Source: Equadaptatus sp045642025 (GTDB lineage Bacteria > Synergistota > Synergistia > Synergistales > Synergistaceae). From it: 43,140 bases of DNA. The stretch covers positions 1 through 43,140 of the forward strand of contig JAZUIB010000041.1 in assembly GCA_045642025.1 (NCBI GenBank). Reading direction: 5' to 3'. Both the position numbers and the translations under genes were made by a program. Positions 32,070 through 39,362 of this stretch are shown here, one piece after another. The notes below the pieces were generated by a model. It had not been told where the DNA came from. It worked only from the letters and a program-made list of their open reading frames with translations, and ran no database searches. The stretch's first letter is position 1; every line of letters starts with the position of its first letter.

Positions 32070-34208
32070 ATGGCAGAAGAAAAAAAGAAAAACACAACTG
32101 GAAAAAGAACATCTGTGAAAAAGACATCAGCAAAAAAAACTGCTGCTGTCCGCAACGCAAAGAGACCGATTGCAAATTGTGAAGGAAAAACGCTTGTTAT
32201 AGTTGAGTCTCCTGCTAAGGCAAAGACTATCTCAAAAATACTTGGCAGAAAATATAGCGTACTTGCGAGTGTTGGGCATGTTCGCGACCTGCCTAAAACA
32301 CGCATGGCAATAGACATTGACCATAACTTTGAGCCGGAATATGTTCAGGTGCGCGGCAAAGGAGACCTTATAAAACAGCTTAAGGCCGCATCTGAACAGG
32401 CATCAAAAACGCTTCTTGCTTCTGACCCTGATCGTGAAGGAGAGGCTATAGCCTGGCATTTAGCGACATTACTTGATATTGACCCTTCCTCCAAATGTCG
32501 TATTAGAATGCACGAGATCACCAAAAATGGCGCGGAAAACGCTGTGGCATCACCGGACAGCATAAACCTTGACCTTGTCAACGCACAACAGGCACGACGT
32601 GTTCTTGACAGACTTGTTGGCTATGAGCTCAGTCCACTGCTTTGGAGAAAAGTAAAACGAGGACTTTCCGCCGGCCGTGTTCAGTCTGTTGCGTTGCGAA
32701 TAGTATGTGAGCGTGAGGCGGAAATTGAAAATTTTGTAAAAGAAGAATACTGGAATATTGACGTTGAAGCCTCTAAAGACGACAGAAAATACAAACTTAG
32801 AGTTGTAAAATTCAATGACAAAGAACTCAAAATCACCAATAAATCGGAAGCAGACAAGGTGAAGTCAAAGCTTGAAACGGGGCAGCTTGCAGTTGATGAT
32901 TTTAAGGTAAAAGACAGCAATAAAAAAGCCTTCCCGCCATACAAAACATCAACTCTGCAGCAGGACGCATCGCGACGTTGCGGTTTCGCGCCGCGCAGGA
33001 CAATGCGTATTGCGCAGAATCTTTACGAGGGCATTGAACTTCCAGGAAAGGGAGCAACAGGTCTTATCACTTACATGCGTACCGATAGTCTGCGGCTGGC
33101 ACCTGAAGCCGTAGCTGCCGCACGTAGTTTTATTGAAAAAGAATACGGCGGAGAATATCTGCCTGCTAAGGCAAATATTTATCACACAGACGCTCGTGCA
33201 CAGGATGCTCACGAAGCAATCCGCGCAACGGATGTCACCATTACGCCGGATTCCATAAGAGAATATCTTACTCCTGAACAATACAGTATTTACAGCCTTA
33301 TTTGGAAACGCTATGTGGCGAGTCAGATGGCAGATGCCAAAATAGCACAGTCAACGCTCATTTGTTCGAACAGCGGCTATCAACTGAAACAAAGCGGTGC
33401 AGTTGTTGCGTTTGAAGGCTGGGGAAAGGTATATCCGCTTTCAGTTCCTGCCGTAGATATTAAGCCGGCGGAAAAAGGCGAAATTCTCACCACCGACAAA
33501 GTGCTTACAGAGCAGAAATTCACACAGCCGCCTGCACGTTATACTGAAGCAGGACTTATCAAAATACTTGAAGACGAAGGTATAGGACGTCCGTCGACCT
33601 ATGCGACGATCATTGAAACCTTGTCAACACGCAACTATGTTGAACGTGGGGAAGACAAACGCCTTACCCCAACGAAATTGGGCATAACAGTTAATAATTT
33701 TCTTGTCAGATATTTTACTGATATTGTAAATGTGGGCTTTACTGCCAGTATGGAAAGTGACTTGGACAAAATAGATGATGGAGCGCTCGAATGGCATAAC
33801 CTCGTAGACAACTTTTGGAAAAATTTCAAGCCTACACTTGATGAAGTGGTTGAAAAAGCTGAGACAATGCATCCTGAACCTGAATTTACAGGCGAAATCT
33901 GTCCACAGTGTGGAGAGCCGCTTGTAAAACGCAGCGGACGTTTTGGTGAGTTTATCGCCTGTAGCGGGTATCCGGAATGCAAATATACAGCTCCGATTGT
34001 CAAAACAACAGGAATAAAATGTCCAAAATGCGGAGAAGGTGAACTTGTCCGCCGTCGTGCCAAAAACGGAAAAACAGCAGGACGTTTCTTCTATGCCTGT
34101 ACGCGCTATCCTGATTGTGACTACGTTGCCTGGAAACTCCCTCGTGAAATTGCGGCAAAACTTTCAAAGAAAAAAGAGGAAGAAGACGACAGTGAGTCGG
34201 ACATGTAG
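32070..34208 (+). CDS. topA: DNA topoisomerase I
   Basis: Relaxes negative supercoils. The 712-residue protein has the TOPRIM domain (TLVIVESPAKAKTISKIL near residue 35; DPDREGEA near 113), the catalytic tyrosine in TGLITYMRTDS near residue 330, and the GIGRPSTYATIIETL motif. Two C-terminal Cys4 zinc ribbons (CPQCG to CSGYPEC, and CPKCG to CTRYPDC) complete it. Odd feature: residues 1-33 form a Lys/Thr/Ala-rich basic tail (KKKNTTGKRTSVKKT) not seen in compact TopA proteins. The ATG has AGAGGT upstream. trmFO starts inside its 3' end. Confidence 0.97.
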   Translation: MAEEKKKNTTGKRTSVKKTSAKKTAAVRNAKRPIANCEGKTLVIVESPAKAKTISKILGRKYSVLASVGHVRDLPKTRMAIDIDHNFEPEYVQVRGKGDLIKQLKAASEQASKTLLASDPDREGEAIAWHLATLLDIDPSSKCRIRMHEITKNGAENAVASPDSINLDLVNAQQARRVLDRLVGYELSPLLWRKVKRGLSAGRVQSVALRIVCEREAEIENFVKEEYWNIDVEASKDDRKYKLRVVKFNDKELKITNKSEADKVKSKLETGQLAVDDFKVKDSNKKAFPPYKTSTLQQDASRRCGFAPRRTMRIAQNLYEGIELPGKGATGLITYMRTDSLRLAPEAVAAARSFIEKEYGGEYLPAKANIYHTDARAQDAHEAIRATDVTITPDSIREYLTPEQYSIYSLIWKRYVASQMADAKIAQSTLICSNSGYQLKQSGAVVAFEGWGKVYPLSVPAVDIKPAEKGEILTTDKVLTEQKFTQPPARYTEAGLIKILEDEGIGRPSTYATIIETLSTRNYVERGEDKRLTPTKLGITVNNFLVRYFTDIVNVGFTASMESDLDKIDDGALEWHNLVDNFWKNFKPTLDEVVEKAETMHPEPEFTGEICPQCGEPLVKRSGRFGEFIACSGYPECKYTAPIVKTTGIKCPKCGEGELVRRRAKNGKTAGRFFYACTRYPDCDYVAWKLPREIAAKLSKKKEEEDDSESDM

Positions 34209-35532
34209 CGTAATTATAATCGGCGGCGGTTTAGCTGGCTGCGAAGCCGCATGGCAACTTGCGCAGCGCAGCGTAAAGGTAAAACTTTATGAAATGCGCC
34301 CGCAGAAATTTACGCCTGCACACCGAACTGCGCTCCTTGGCGAGCTCGTATGCAGCAACTCACTCGGGGGAGATAAACCTGTTACCCCTGCCGGAATATT
34401 AAAACAGGAACTCCGCACAATGGAAAGTTTCATCATTGATTGTGCGGAACAAAGTCGTGTACCTGCCGGCAATGCACTTGCGGTTGACAGAGAAAAATTT
34501 GCTGCGCTTATAGACAAAAGAATTACAGAGCACTCCAATATCGAAGTAATACGTGAAGAAGTTACGTCAATTCCTGAAGGCATTACAATTATCTCTACAG
34601 GACCACTTACCTCGCCTGTTTTTACGCAGACAATCAAAGAACTGACCGGAGAAAAATTTCTCTATTTTTATGATGCCGTTGCACCTGTCGTTACACTTGA
34701 GAGCGTTGACATGGCAAACGCTTACAGAGCTAATCGTTACGGTGAAACAGGGGATTACATCAACTGTCCCATGGACGAAGAAACCTACGCGAATTTCTGG
34801 AAAGAACTTGTAAATGCGGAAACCGCGCCGAGACATGAATTCGAAGAAGAAGAAATAAAACATTTTGAGGGTTGTTTGCCTGTTGAAGTAACAGCCAAGC
34901 GCGGAGAAAAAACACTTTTGTTCGGGCCGCTGCGTCCTGTTGGTCTTGAAGACAAAAACGGAAGGCGCCCATGTGCAGTTGTTCAGCTCAGACAGGATAA
35001 CACAGAAGGCACATTATTTAACATTGTCGGTTTTCAAACTAACTTAAAATGGGGAGAACAAGAACGTGTGTTCAGACTTATTCCTGCGCTAAAAAACGCA
35101 GAATTCGTGCGTAAAGGCGTAATGCACAGAAATCTGTTTGTATGCGCACCAGAAGTGTTAGACGGGTATCTGCGTCTCAAAGGAAAAAATGACATGTTTC
35201 TTGCTGGGCAGATAACAGGAGTAGAAGGCTATGTTGAAAGTACGGCTATGGGATTTTGCGCTGCGATTTTCTGCTATGCTAAACTTACAGGACAGCGGAT
35301 GCCGGACTTACCGCTGGAAACAGCTATCGGCTCTCTGCTCAATTATCTGAAAACGGCAGTGCCAGAAACATTTCAGCCAATGAATGCTAATCTTGGCATT
35401 ATGCCAAAACTTCCTGGTAAAAAAATCCATAAGCGTGCTGACCGTTGTGCGGCCTATGCTGAACGTTCGCTTGCCGCGTTAAGAGGGTTTATGATACGAA
35501 ACAGCGGAGTGTTCAAATTATCTAATCATTAA
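34192..35532 (+). CDS. trmFO: Folate-dependent tRNA (uracil-5-)-methyltransferase TrmFO
   Basis: TrmFO makes m5U54 in the tRNA T-loop from methylenetetrahydrofolate and FADH2. It is the Gram-positive alternative to SAM-dependent TrmA. The 446-residue product starts with the FAD dinucleotide fold VIIIGGGLAGCEAAWQLA. It carries ALLGELVCSNSLGGDKP near residue 48 and the flavin-domain ending FLAGQITGVEGYVESTAMG near 350. GTG at 34192 is the start that gives the normal length. It overlaps topA by 17 bases, as in other topA-trmFO pairs. A strong terminator follows. Confidence 0.95.
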   Translation: MSRTCSVIIIGGGLAGCEAAWQLAQRSVKVKLYEMRPQKFTPAHRTALLGELVCSNSLGGDKPVTPAGILKQELRTMESFIIDCAEQSRVPAGNALAVDREKFAALIDKRITEHSNIEVIREEVTSIPEGITIISTGPLTSPVFTQTIKELTGEKFLYFYDAVAPVVTLESVDMANAYRANRYGETGDYINCPMDEETYANFWKELVNAETAPRHEFEEEEIKHFEGCLPVEVTAKRGEKTLLFGPLRPVGLEDKNGRRPCAVVQLRQDNTEGTLFNIVGFQTNLKWGEQERVFRLIPALKNAEFVRKGVMHRNLFVCAPEVLDGYLRLKGKNDMFLAGQITGVEGYVESTAMGFCAAIFCYAKLTGQRMPDLPLETAIGSLLNYLKTAVPETFQPMNANLGIMPKLPGKKIHKRADRCAAYAERSLAALRGFMIRNSGVFKLSNH

Positions 35533-35540
35533 AAACTGTA

Positions 35541-35568
35541 AAGCTTTCGTACTTCGGAAGCTTTTTTA
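35541..35568 (+). terminator. Intrinsic terminator of topA-trmFO
   Basis: AAGCTTTCG (35541-35549) pairs with CGGAAGCTT (35555-35563, one G-T pair), followed by a T run. It separates trmFO from xerD-codY. Confidence 0.9.
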
Positions 35569-35575
35569 ATTGTGT

Positions 35576-35590
35576 AATTTTCAAAAATAT
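35576..35590. promoter_or_regulatory. CodY-box-like site 1
   Basis: The 15 bases starting AATTTTCA match the known CodY box AATTTTCWGAAAATT at 12 of 15 positions. It is located about 30 bases upstream of the xerD-codY -35 element. AT-rich sequence makes chance matches possible. Confidence 0.4.
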
Positions 35591-35602
35591 ATGTATTTTG
35601 TG

Positions 35603-35617
35603 AATTTTCTAAATATT
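35603..35617. promoter_or_regulatory. CodY-box-like site 2
   Basis: The 15 bases AATTTTCTAAATATT match AATTTTCWGAAAATT at 13 of 15 positions. It ends 2 bases before the -35 element of the xerD-codY promoter. An 8-bp inverted repeat TGAATTTT (35601-35608)/AAAATTCA (35631-35638) also spans the -35. The position fits autoregulation by the downstream CodY. Confidence 0.5.
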
Positions 35618-35619
35618 TC

Positions 35620-35648
35620 TTGAAATATATAAAATTCAGAGTTACAAT
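35620..35648 (+). promoter_or_regulatory. Promoter of xerD-codY, implying a leaderless message
   Basis: TTGAAA (35620-35625) and TACAAT (35643-35648) are spaced by 17 bases. The xerD ATG at 35655 is where the transcript itself should start. No Shine-Dalgarno fits between. Confidence 0.65.
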
Positions 35649-35654
35649 AGCGGC

Positions 35655-36536
35655 ATGAAAAACATATACGAAGCCATAGAAACATTTATAGCATACATGA
35701 AATCGCGCGGCCGTTCTGAAAATACACTGATAAATTACGAGAGCGACCTTATGCAGTTTGCTGAATATCTTAAAGGGCAGGGCATAACGGACGTTTCCGG
35801 AATAGACAGAAATTCCATAAGAATTTTCCTGAGCAACATCCTTGGCATAGGCTCCAAAAAAAGTTCTGCATCACGTAAACTATCGGCAGTGCGAGGCTTT
35901 GTAAAATGGCTTGCAGTGCGTGGAATCATCCAATCAGACCCTGGTGAAGGATTAAAAGGCCCTAAAATAGAAAATTCCATACCTAAGGCTATTTCTTACG
36001 AAGATACGATAAGGCTTCTGACAGAAGGTCCTGATGAAGGCAAAAACAACATGCGCGATAGGCTTCTGCTGGAAGTTATGTATAGTGCGGGGCTTCGTGT
36101 ATCGGAAGTTGTCGGGCTTAACTGGGATGATATTGAAATTGATGAAAGAATGCTGCGTGTTGTTGGTAAGGGCAGTAAAGAAAGGCGTGTTCCGTTTGGG
36201 AAAGGTGTTCAGAAAATGCTTGAAGAATGGGCGATTGCAACAGGCAACGAGGGTGCTGTATTCAAATCAGGCAAAAGCTGCTCCGAAAGAATTGCGGCAA
36301 GAACAGTTCACAGAATAATTATCAAAGCCGGAGAAAACCTTGGAATATACAATATTTCACCTCATACGTTGCGGCACTGTTTTGCAACACATATGCTTGA
36401 GCACGGTGCGCCGTTAAGAGTTGTTCAGGAACTGCTGGGGCACGAAAGCATTGCAACAACCCAGAAGTATCTGCTGATAACGACGGAACAGATTAAAAAG
36501 AGCTATATGCAGACACATCCAAGAGCAAACGGATAA
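35655..36536 (+). CDS. xerD: XerC/XerD-type tyrosine recombinase
   Basis: A site-specific recombinase that resolves chromosome dimers at dif. The 293-residue protein has the N-terminal SAM-like core-binding domain (about 1-95) and the catalytic domain with the full set of residues: R148 in SAGLRVSE, K172 in the beta-hairpin GKGSKERR, H237 and R240 in HTLRH, H263 in LGHESI and Y272 as nucleophile. In Bacillus the gene at this place (topA-trmFO-xerC-hslVU-codY) is xerC (codV). XerC versus XerD naming cannot be settled from sequence alone. The start appears leaderless, and codY follows after 18 bases. Confidence 0.92.
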   Translation: MKNIYEAIETFIAYMKSRGRSENTLINYESDLMQFAEYLKGQGITDVSGIDRNSIRIFLSNILGIGSKKSSASRKLSAVRGFVKWLAVRGIIQSDPGEGLKGPKIENSIPKAISYEDTIRLLTEGPDEGKNNMRDRLLLEVMYSAGLRVSEVVGLNWDDIEIDERMLRVVGKGSKERRVPFGKGVQKMLEEWAIATGNEGAVFKSGKSCSERIAARTVHRIIIKAGENLGIYNISPHTLRHCFATHMLEHGAPLRVVQELLGHESIATTQKYLLITTEQIKKSYMQTHPRANG

Positions 36537-36554
36537 CTGCAGAAAGGACAAGAT

Positions 36555-37397
36555 ATGAATATAACACCAAAGGAACTTATAGATGCTAGACCGAAACTGC
36601 TTGACCCTTCAGCAATGCAGGATCTTCTTGAAAAAACAAGAATAGTAAGCCGCGAACTTCAGGCTGCTGATGTCAGTAGCCCTGTAAATTACCCGAAACT
36701 TGCGAAACTGATGTCGGACCTGTCTGCAGCAAACGTATATATTGTCAACACGGAAGGTACGATTTTAGGTTATTCATTTGTCAGTGAATATGATTGTCCG
36801 ATTATGGACAAAATACTTGAAAAAAGCTGCCTTCCTGGGGCATATGTTGAGCGCCTTAACAGAGTGCGTGAGTCTCTGCTTAATTACTCCGACCATGGTT
36901 TCTGCGCGTACGACCCTAAAGAAAACTGTACATATTCAAATAAACATTCAATTTATGTTCCCATAAACGGCTCGGGAATTCGCTTGGGAACCCTTATCCT
37001 TGCGCGTTTCGGCTATGAATTTGATACGCGTGATCTTGTTCTTGCGGAATACCTCGGCACTGTTGTAGGAATAGAATTCCTTAACGAACGCGGCAAAAAA
37101 ATAGAAGAATACGGACGTGAGCAGTTGATAGTGCAAATGGCAATGCGTGCGCTGTCTTTCTCGGAAGTGGAAGCCATACGCCACATTATGTGTGACCTCA
37201 GAGGCAATGAAGGCATAGTAGTTGCAAGCAACGTGGCAGACAAAGCCAGAGTAACCCGCAGTGTTATTGTAAATGCGCTCAGAAAACTAAGCAGCGCAGG
37301 CATAATCGAAAGCCGCAGCCTTGGTATGAAGGGTACCTACATCAAAGTGCTGCGCCAAACCTTCATAACAGAACTGGGCATCAAAAACAAAAAATAG
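36555..37397 (+). CDS. codY: GTP/amino-acid-sensing global regulator CodY
   Basis: CodY represses nutrient-limitation genes; in Bacillus, branched-chain amino acids and GTP activate it. The 280-residue protein has a GAF-type sensor (about residues 25-175), a linker helix and a C-terminal winged HTH whose recognition region RSVIVNALRKL...ESRSLGMKGTYIKVL is almost the same as in B. subtilis. A gapless alignment of GTILGYS...LPGAY to the Bacillus GKLLGYS...FPEEY segment puts Ile83 at the place of Arg61, which binds the ligand carboxylate, Ile87 at Met65 and Leu93 at Phe71; Met62 is kept. The N-terminus is about 22 residues longer. AAAGGAC precedes the ATG. hslVU is absent between xerD and codY. 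Confidence 0.96.
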   Translation: MNITPKELIDARPKLLDPSAMQDLLEKTRIVSRELQAADVSSPVNYPKLAKLMSDLSAANVYIVNTEGTILGYSFVSEYDCPIMDKILEKSCLPGAYVERLNRVRESLLNYSDHGFCAYDPKENCTYSNKHSIYVPINGSGIRLGTLILARFGYEFDTRDLVLAEYLGTVVGIEFLNERGKKIEEYGREQLIVQMAMRALSFSEVEAIRHIMCDLRGNEGIVVASNVADKARVTRSVIVNALRKLSSAGIIESRSLGMKGTYIKVLRQTFITELGIKNKK

Positions 37398-37407
37398 AAA
37401 ATTATGT

Positions 37408-37434
37408 TTGCAAATTAAAAAATTGTGCTAAAAT
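37408..37434 (+). promoter_or_regulatory. Promoter of the S1-domain gene
   Basis: An extended -10, TGC-TAAAAT (TG 37426-37427, TAAAAT 37429-37434), has TTGCAA 15 bases upstream (37408-37413). The short spacing is offset by the TG element. Confidence 0.55.
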
Positions 37435-37442
37435 TTGCACAA
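37423..37442. promoter_or_regulatory. Operator-like inverted repeat over the S1-gene -10
   Basis: TTGTGC (37423-37428) and GCACAA (37437-37442) are perfect 6-base inverted repeats, 8 bases apart, centred on the -10 box. The binding protein is unknown. Confidence 0.4.
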
Positions 37443-37466
37443 CAGACTTATGGAGGACAGTTTTAG

Positions 37467-37886
37467 ATGGCAGAAAATAAGCCCGTACAGGAAGAAGTCA
37501 GAATAGGAGACGTTATAACGGCAAAAGTTGAACACGTTGCCGCTTACGGTGCTTTTGTCCGTTTAAAAACAGGACAGAAGGCGATGATACATATATCTGA
37601 ACTGTCATACAACTATGTCAAAAAAGTTGAAGACCACATCGCCGTAGGTCAGGAAGTTACAGCCAAAGTTATCAAAATAGACGATAAGGGCAGAATAGAT
37701 CTCTCCATAAAAGCGATGCAGGTAAGAGAACCTTTGCCGTCCAGAGCAAAGCTGGAAGACGATTTTGAAAAAAAGCTTTCCAACTTCATGAAATTCAGCG
37801 ACGAAAAGATGGCTGACCTCAACGGCAAAACGAAAGATCCGCGCGCAAAACGGCGCGGCAACGGACATGGCGGAAGCAACTATTAA
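37467..37886 (+). CDS. S1 RNA-binding domain protein (YabR/YugI-like)
   Basis: The 139-residue protein has one S1 domain (about residues 10-82; GDVITAKVEHVAAYGAFVRL, IHISELS, VTAKVIKID, RIDLSIK), as found in YabR/YugI/CvfD general stress or virulence-related RNA-binding proteins, which can bind ribosomes. The C-terminal tail is charged (KLEDDFEKKLSNFMKF) and ends basic and Gly-rich (RAKRRGNGHGGSNY). The ATG has GGAGGA about 10 bases upstream. The end overlaps the DUF501 gene by 20 bases. RNA targets are unknown. Confidence 0.92.
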   Translation: MAENKPVQEEVRIGDVITAKVEHVAAYGAFVRLKTGQKAMIHISELSYNYVKKVEDHIAVGQEVTAKVIKIDDKGRIDLSIKAMQVREPLPSRAKLEDDFEKKLSNFMKFSDEKMADLNGKTKDPRAKRRGNGHGGSNY

Positions 37887-38469
37887 AAATGCAGTCAGGC
37901 CGGAGGATTCAAATCCTCCGTTTTTTTGTTCTCCTCTTACTGACGAAGATAAAAAAATACTGCTTGCCAACAGCCGCACAGACAACTTTGACACCGGATT
38001 TATAAAGGGTGTCGCAGTTCGTTGCAGCGCGGAATATCCGCAAGTGCTTGTCTGCAAGCCGTTTATGTCCGACAATACCCCTTTCCCGACGCTTTTTTGG
38101 CTTGTTTGTCCCTACCTGGATAAACTGTGTGCTGAACTTGAAACAGAACACAAAATACCGCAGTTTGAAAAAGAACTTGAAGCAAACAGAGAAACAGTTG
38201 AAAAGTGGCATGAAGAATATGCGAAACTGCGTGCGGCGCTGATTGCCGAAAACAGCACAAAGAACATTAAAAATCTTTCCGCCATTATAAAAAGTTTTGG
38301 CAGGACAGGAGTCGGCGGCATTAACAGATTTAACAATCCATGCGCCGCAAAATGTCTGCACCTCCAAACAGCAACAATGCTTGCGTGGAAGCACCCTGCC
38401 GAAGCGTGGCTGAGAAAGGAACTGGGCTGTACTGAATGCGGGGAAGCATGCTGCAAGGAAAAACTGTAA
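37867..38469 (+). CDS. DUF501 family protein
   Basis: This is a 200-residue member of the DUF501 family, of unknown function, otherwise mostly known from Actinobacteria. The family pattern is visible as GVAVRCSAEYPQVLVCKPF, TPFPTLFWLVCPYL, a long helical middle part, and the closing GGINRFNNPCAAKCLHLQTATMLAWKHP. Eight Cys residues suggest a metal site or redox role. The only plausible start is ATG 37867 inside the S1 gene, with a poor ribosome site. No in-frame start exists after the terminator at 37901-37927 until about residue 67, so the terminator lies within codons 12-20. Confidence 0.85.
   Translation: MAEATIKNAVRPEDSNPPFFCSPLTDEDKKILLANSRTDNFDTGFIKGVAVRCSAEYPQVLVCKPFMSDNTPFPTLFWLVCPYLDKLCAELETEHKIPQFEKELEANRETVEKWHEEYAKLRAALIAENSTKNIKNLSAIIKSFGRTGVGGINRFNNPCAAKCLHLQTATMLAWKHPAEAWLRKELGCTECGEACCKEKL
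37901..37927 (+). terminator. Perfect intrinsic terminator inside the DUF501 coding region
   Basis: CGGAGGATT (37901-37909) and AATCCTCCG (37912-37920) form a 9-bp stem followed immediately by seven T residues. It ends S1-gene transcripts but lies within the 5' end of the DUF501 ORF, so readthrough or translating ribosomes must decide DUF501 expression. Confidence 0.85.
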
Positions 38470-38498
38470 TTCAGCAGACGCGTCTCCCTGTGAGTTTT

Positions 38499-39143
38499 TT
38501 AGTCGTACTCGTTCAATAATCCTATGTTTTTCATATAGCTTGTGTCGTTTGATTTCATCAGTGTATAGCCGCGTTCAGGCGTGTATGACAGACAACTGCA
38601 CGAAGCGTTGTCGAGATGTATGCGCCACATGTACGGACTGCTTATGCCGAGAGCTGCCGCAAGCATCGGACGCAGTACTTCGCGATGGGAAACTATCAGA
38701 ATTGCTTTTCCTTCATGCTCCCTGACTAATTTGTTCAGTGCGGCGAAGGAGCGCTGCTTCACTTCATCGACCGTTTCGCCGTCTTTAACCCGCAGCAATT
38801 CTGTGTTGTTCAGCCAATGCTCCCATTCGGCCGGATCTTCTGACGCGAGTTCCGATTTCTTTCTGTTGTCCCACACGCCGAAGCTCATGTTTGTGAAGGC
38901 TTCGCAGATGCTGACGGGAAGACCGTGCGGCTTTGCTATGGTTTCCGCTGTTTCAAGCGCTCTGACGAGCGGACTTGAATAGACGAAGTCAAGATGAAGT
39001 TCAGACAGTCCTGCAGCTGCTGCTTGTGCCTGAAGTTTTCCGGTTTCGTTCAGCGGAAAATCCACGCGTCCCCGTATTCGTTTCTCAGCGTTTCCTGCGC
39101 ATTCTCCGTGTCTGACAAGATAAACGAGAGTTTGTTCGCTCAT
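38499..39143 (-). CDS. Histidine phosphatase family (phosphoglycerate mutase-like) protein
   Basis: The 214-residue cytoplasmic protein has the family's phospho-acceptor motif VRHGE (residues 10-14). The RIRGRVDFPLNETGKLQA segment, the YSSPLVRALETAE arginine motif near residue 58 and the second catalytic His in VSHREVLRP near 152 are all present. The substrate may be alpha-ribazole-phosphate (CobC), fructose-2,6-bisphosphate-like sugars or other small phosphates. The sequence does not decide. The ATG at 39143 has AAAGGAT about 10 bases upstream. It converges with DUF501 and diverges from pstS. Confidence 0.9.
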   Translation of the reverse strand: MSEQTLVYLVRHGECAGNAEKRIRGRVDFPLNETGKLQAQAAAAGLSELHLDFVYSSPLVRALETAETIAKPHGLPVSICEAFTNMSFGVWDNRKKSELASEDPAEWEHWLNNTELLRVKDGETVDEVKQRSFAALNKLVREHEGKAILIVSHREVLRPMLAAALGISSPYMWRIHLDNASCSCLSYTPERGYTLMKSNDTSYMKNIGLLNEYD

Positions 39144-39174
39144 TTAAACAGATCCTTTTTCAAAGTATATGGAT

Positions 39175-39202
39175 ATTATATTTCATCTCTGACTTATTTC
39201 AA
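39175..39202 (-). promoter_or_regulatory. Promoter of the histidine phosphatase gene
   Basis: On the - strand, TTGAAA (39202-39197) and a perfect TATAAT (39180-39175) are separated by 16 bases. Confidence 0.7.
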
Positions 39203-39258
39203 CAATGCCTGTCCCCAAGAAACTTAATCAATCGATCTGTTTTATAAATTATCTTTAT

Positions 39259-39287
39259 TTCACACAATACCGTAAAACTAATATACT
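39259..39287 (+). promoter_or_regulatory. Promoter of pstSCAB
   Basis: TTCACA (39259-39264) and TATACT (39282-39287) are spaced by 17 bases. No convincing direct-repeat Pho box was found, so phosphate control is expected from family knowledge only. Confidence 0.65.
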
Positions 39288-39362
39288 TGATTTGTTCAGT
39301 GCGGGGCGTCGGTACGAATCCGAATCTGCACGGCAGAATAAAAATATGGAGGAGCAGATATC

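Noticed and set aside
39241..39300. PhoP/PhoB box at the pst promoter
   Set aside because: Only one TTCACA-like element occurs and it serves as the -35; no second repeat at helical spacing was found.
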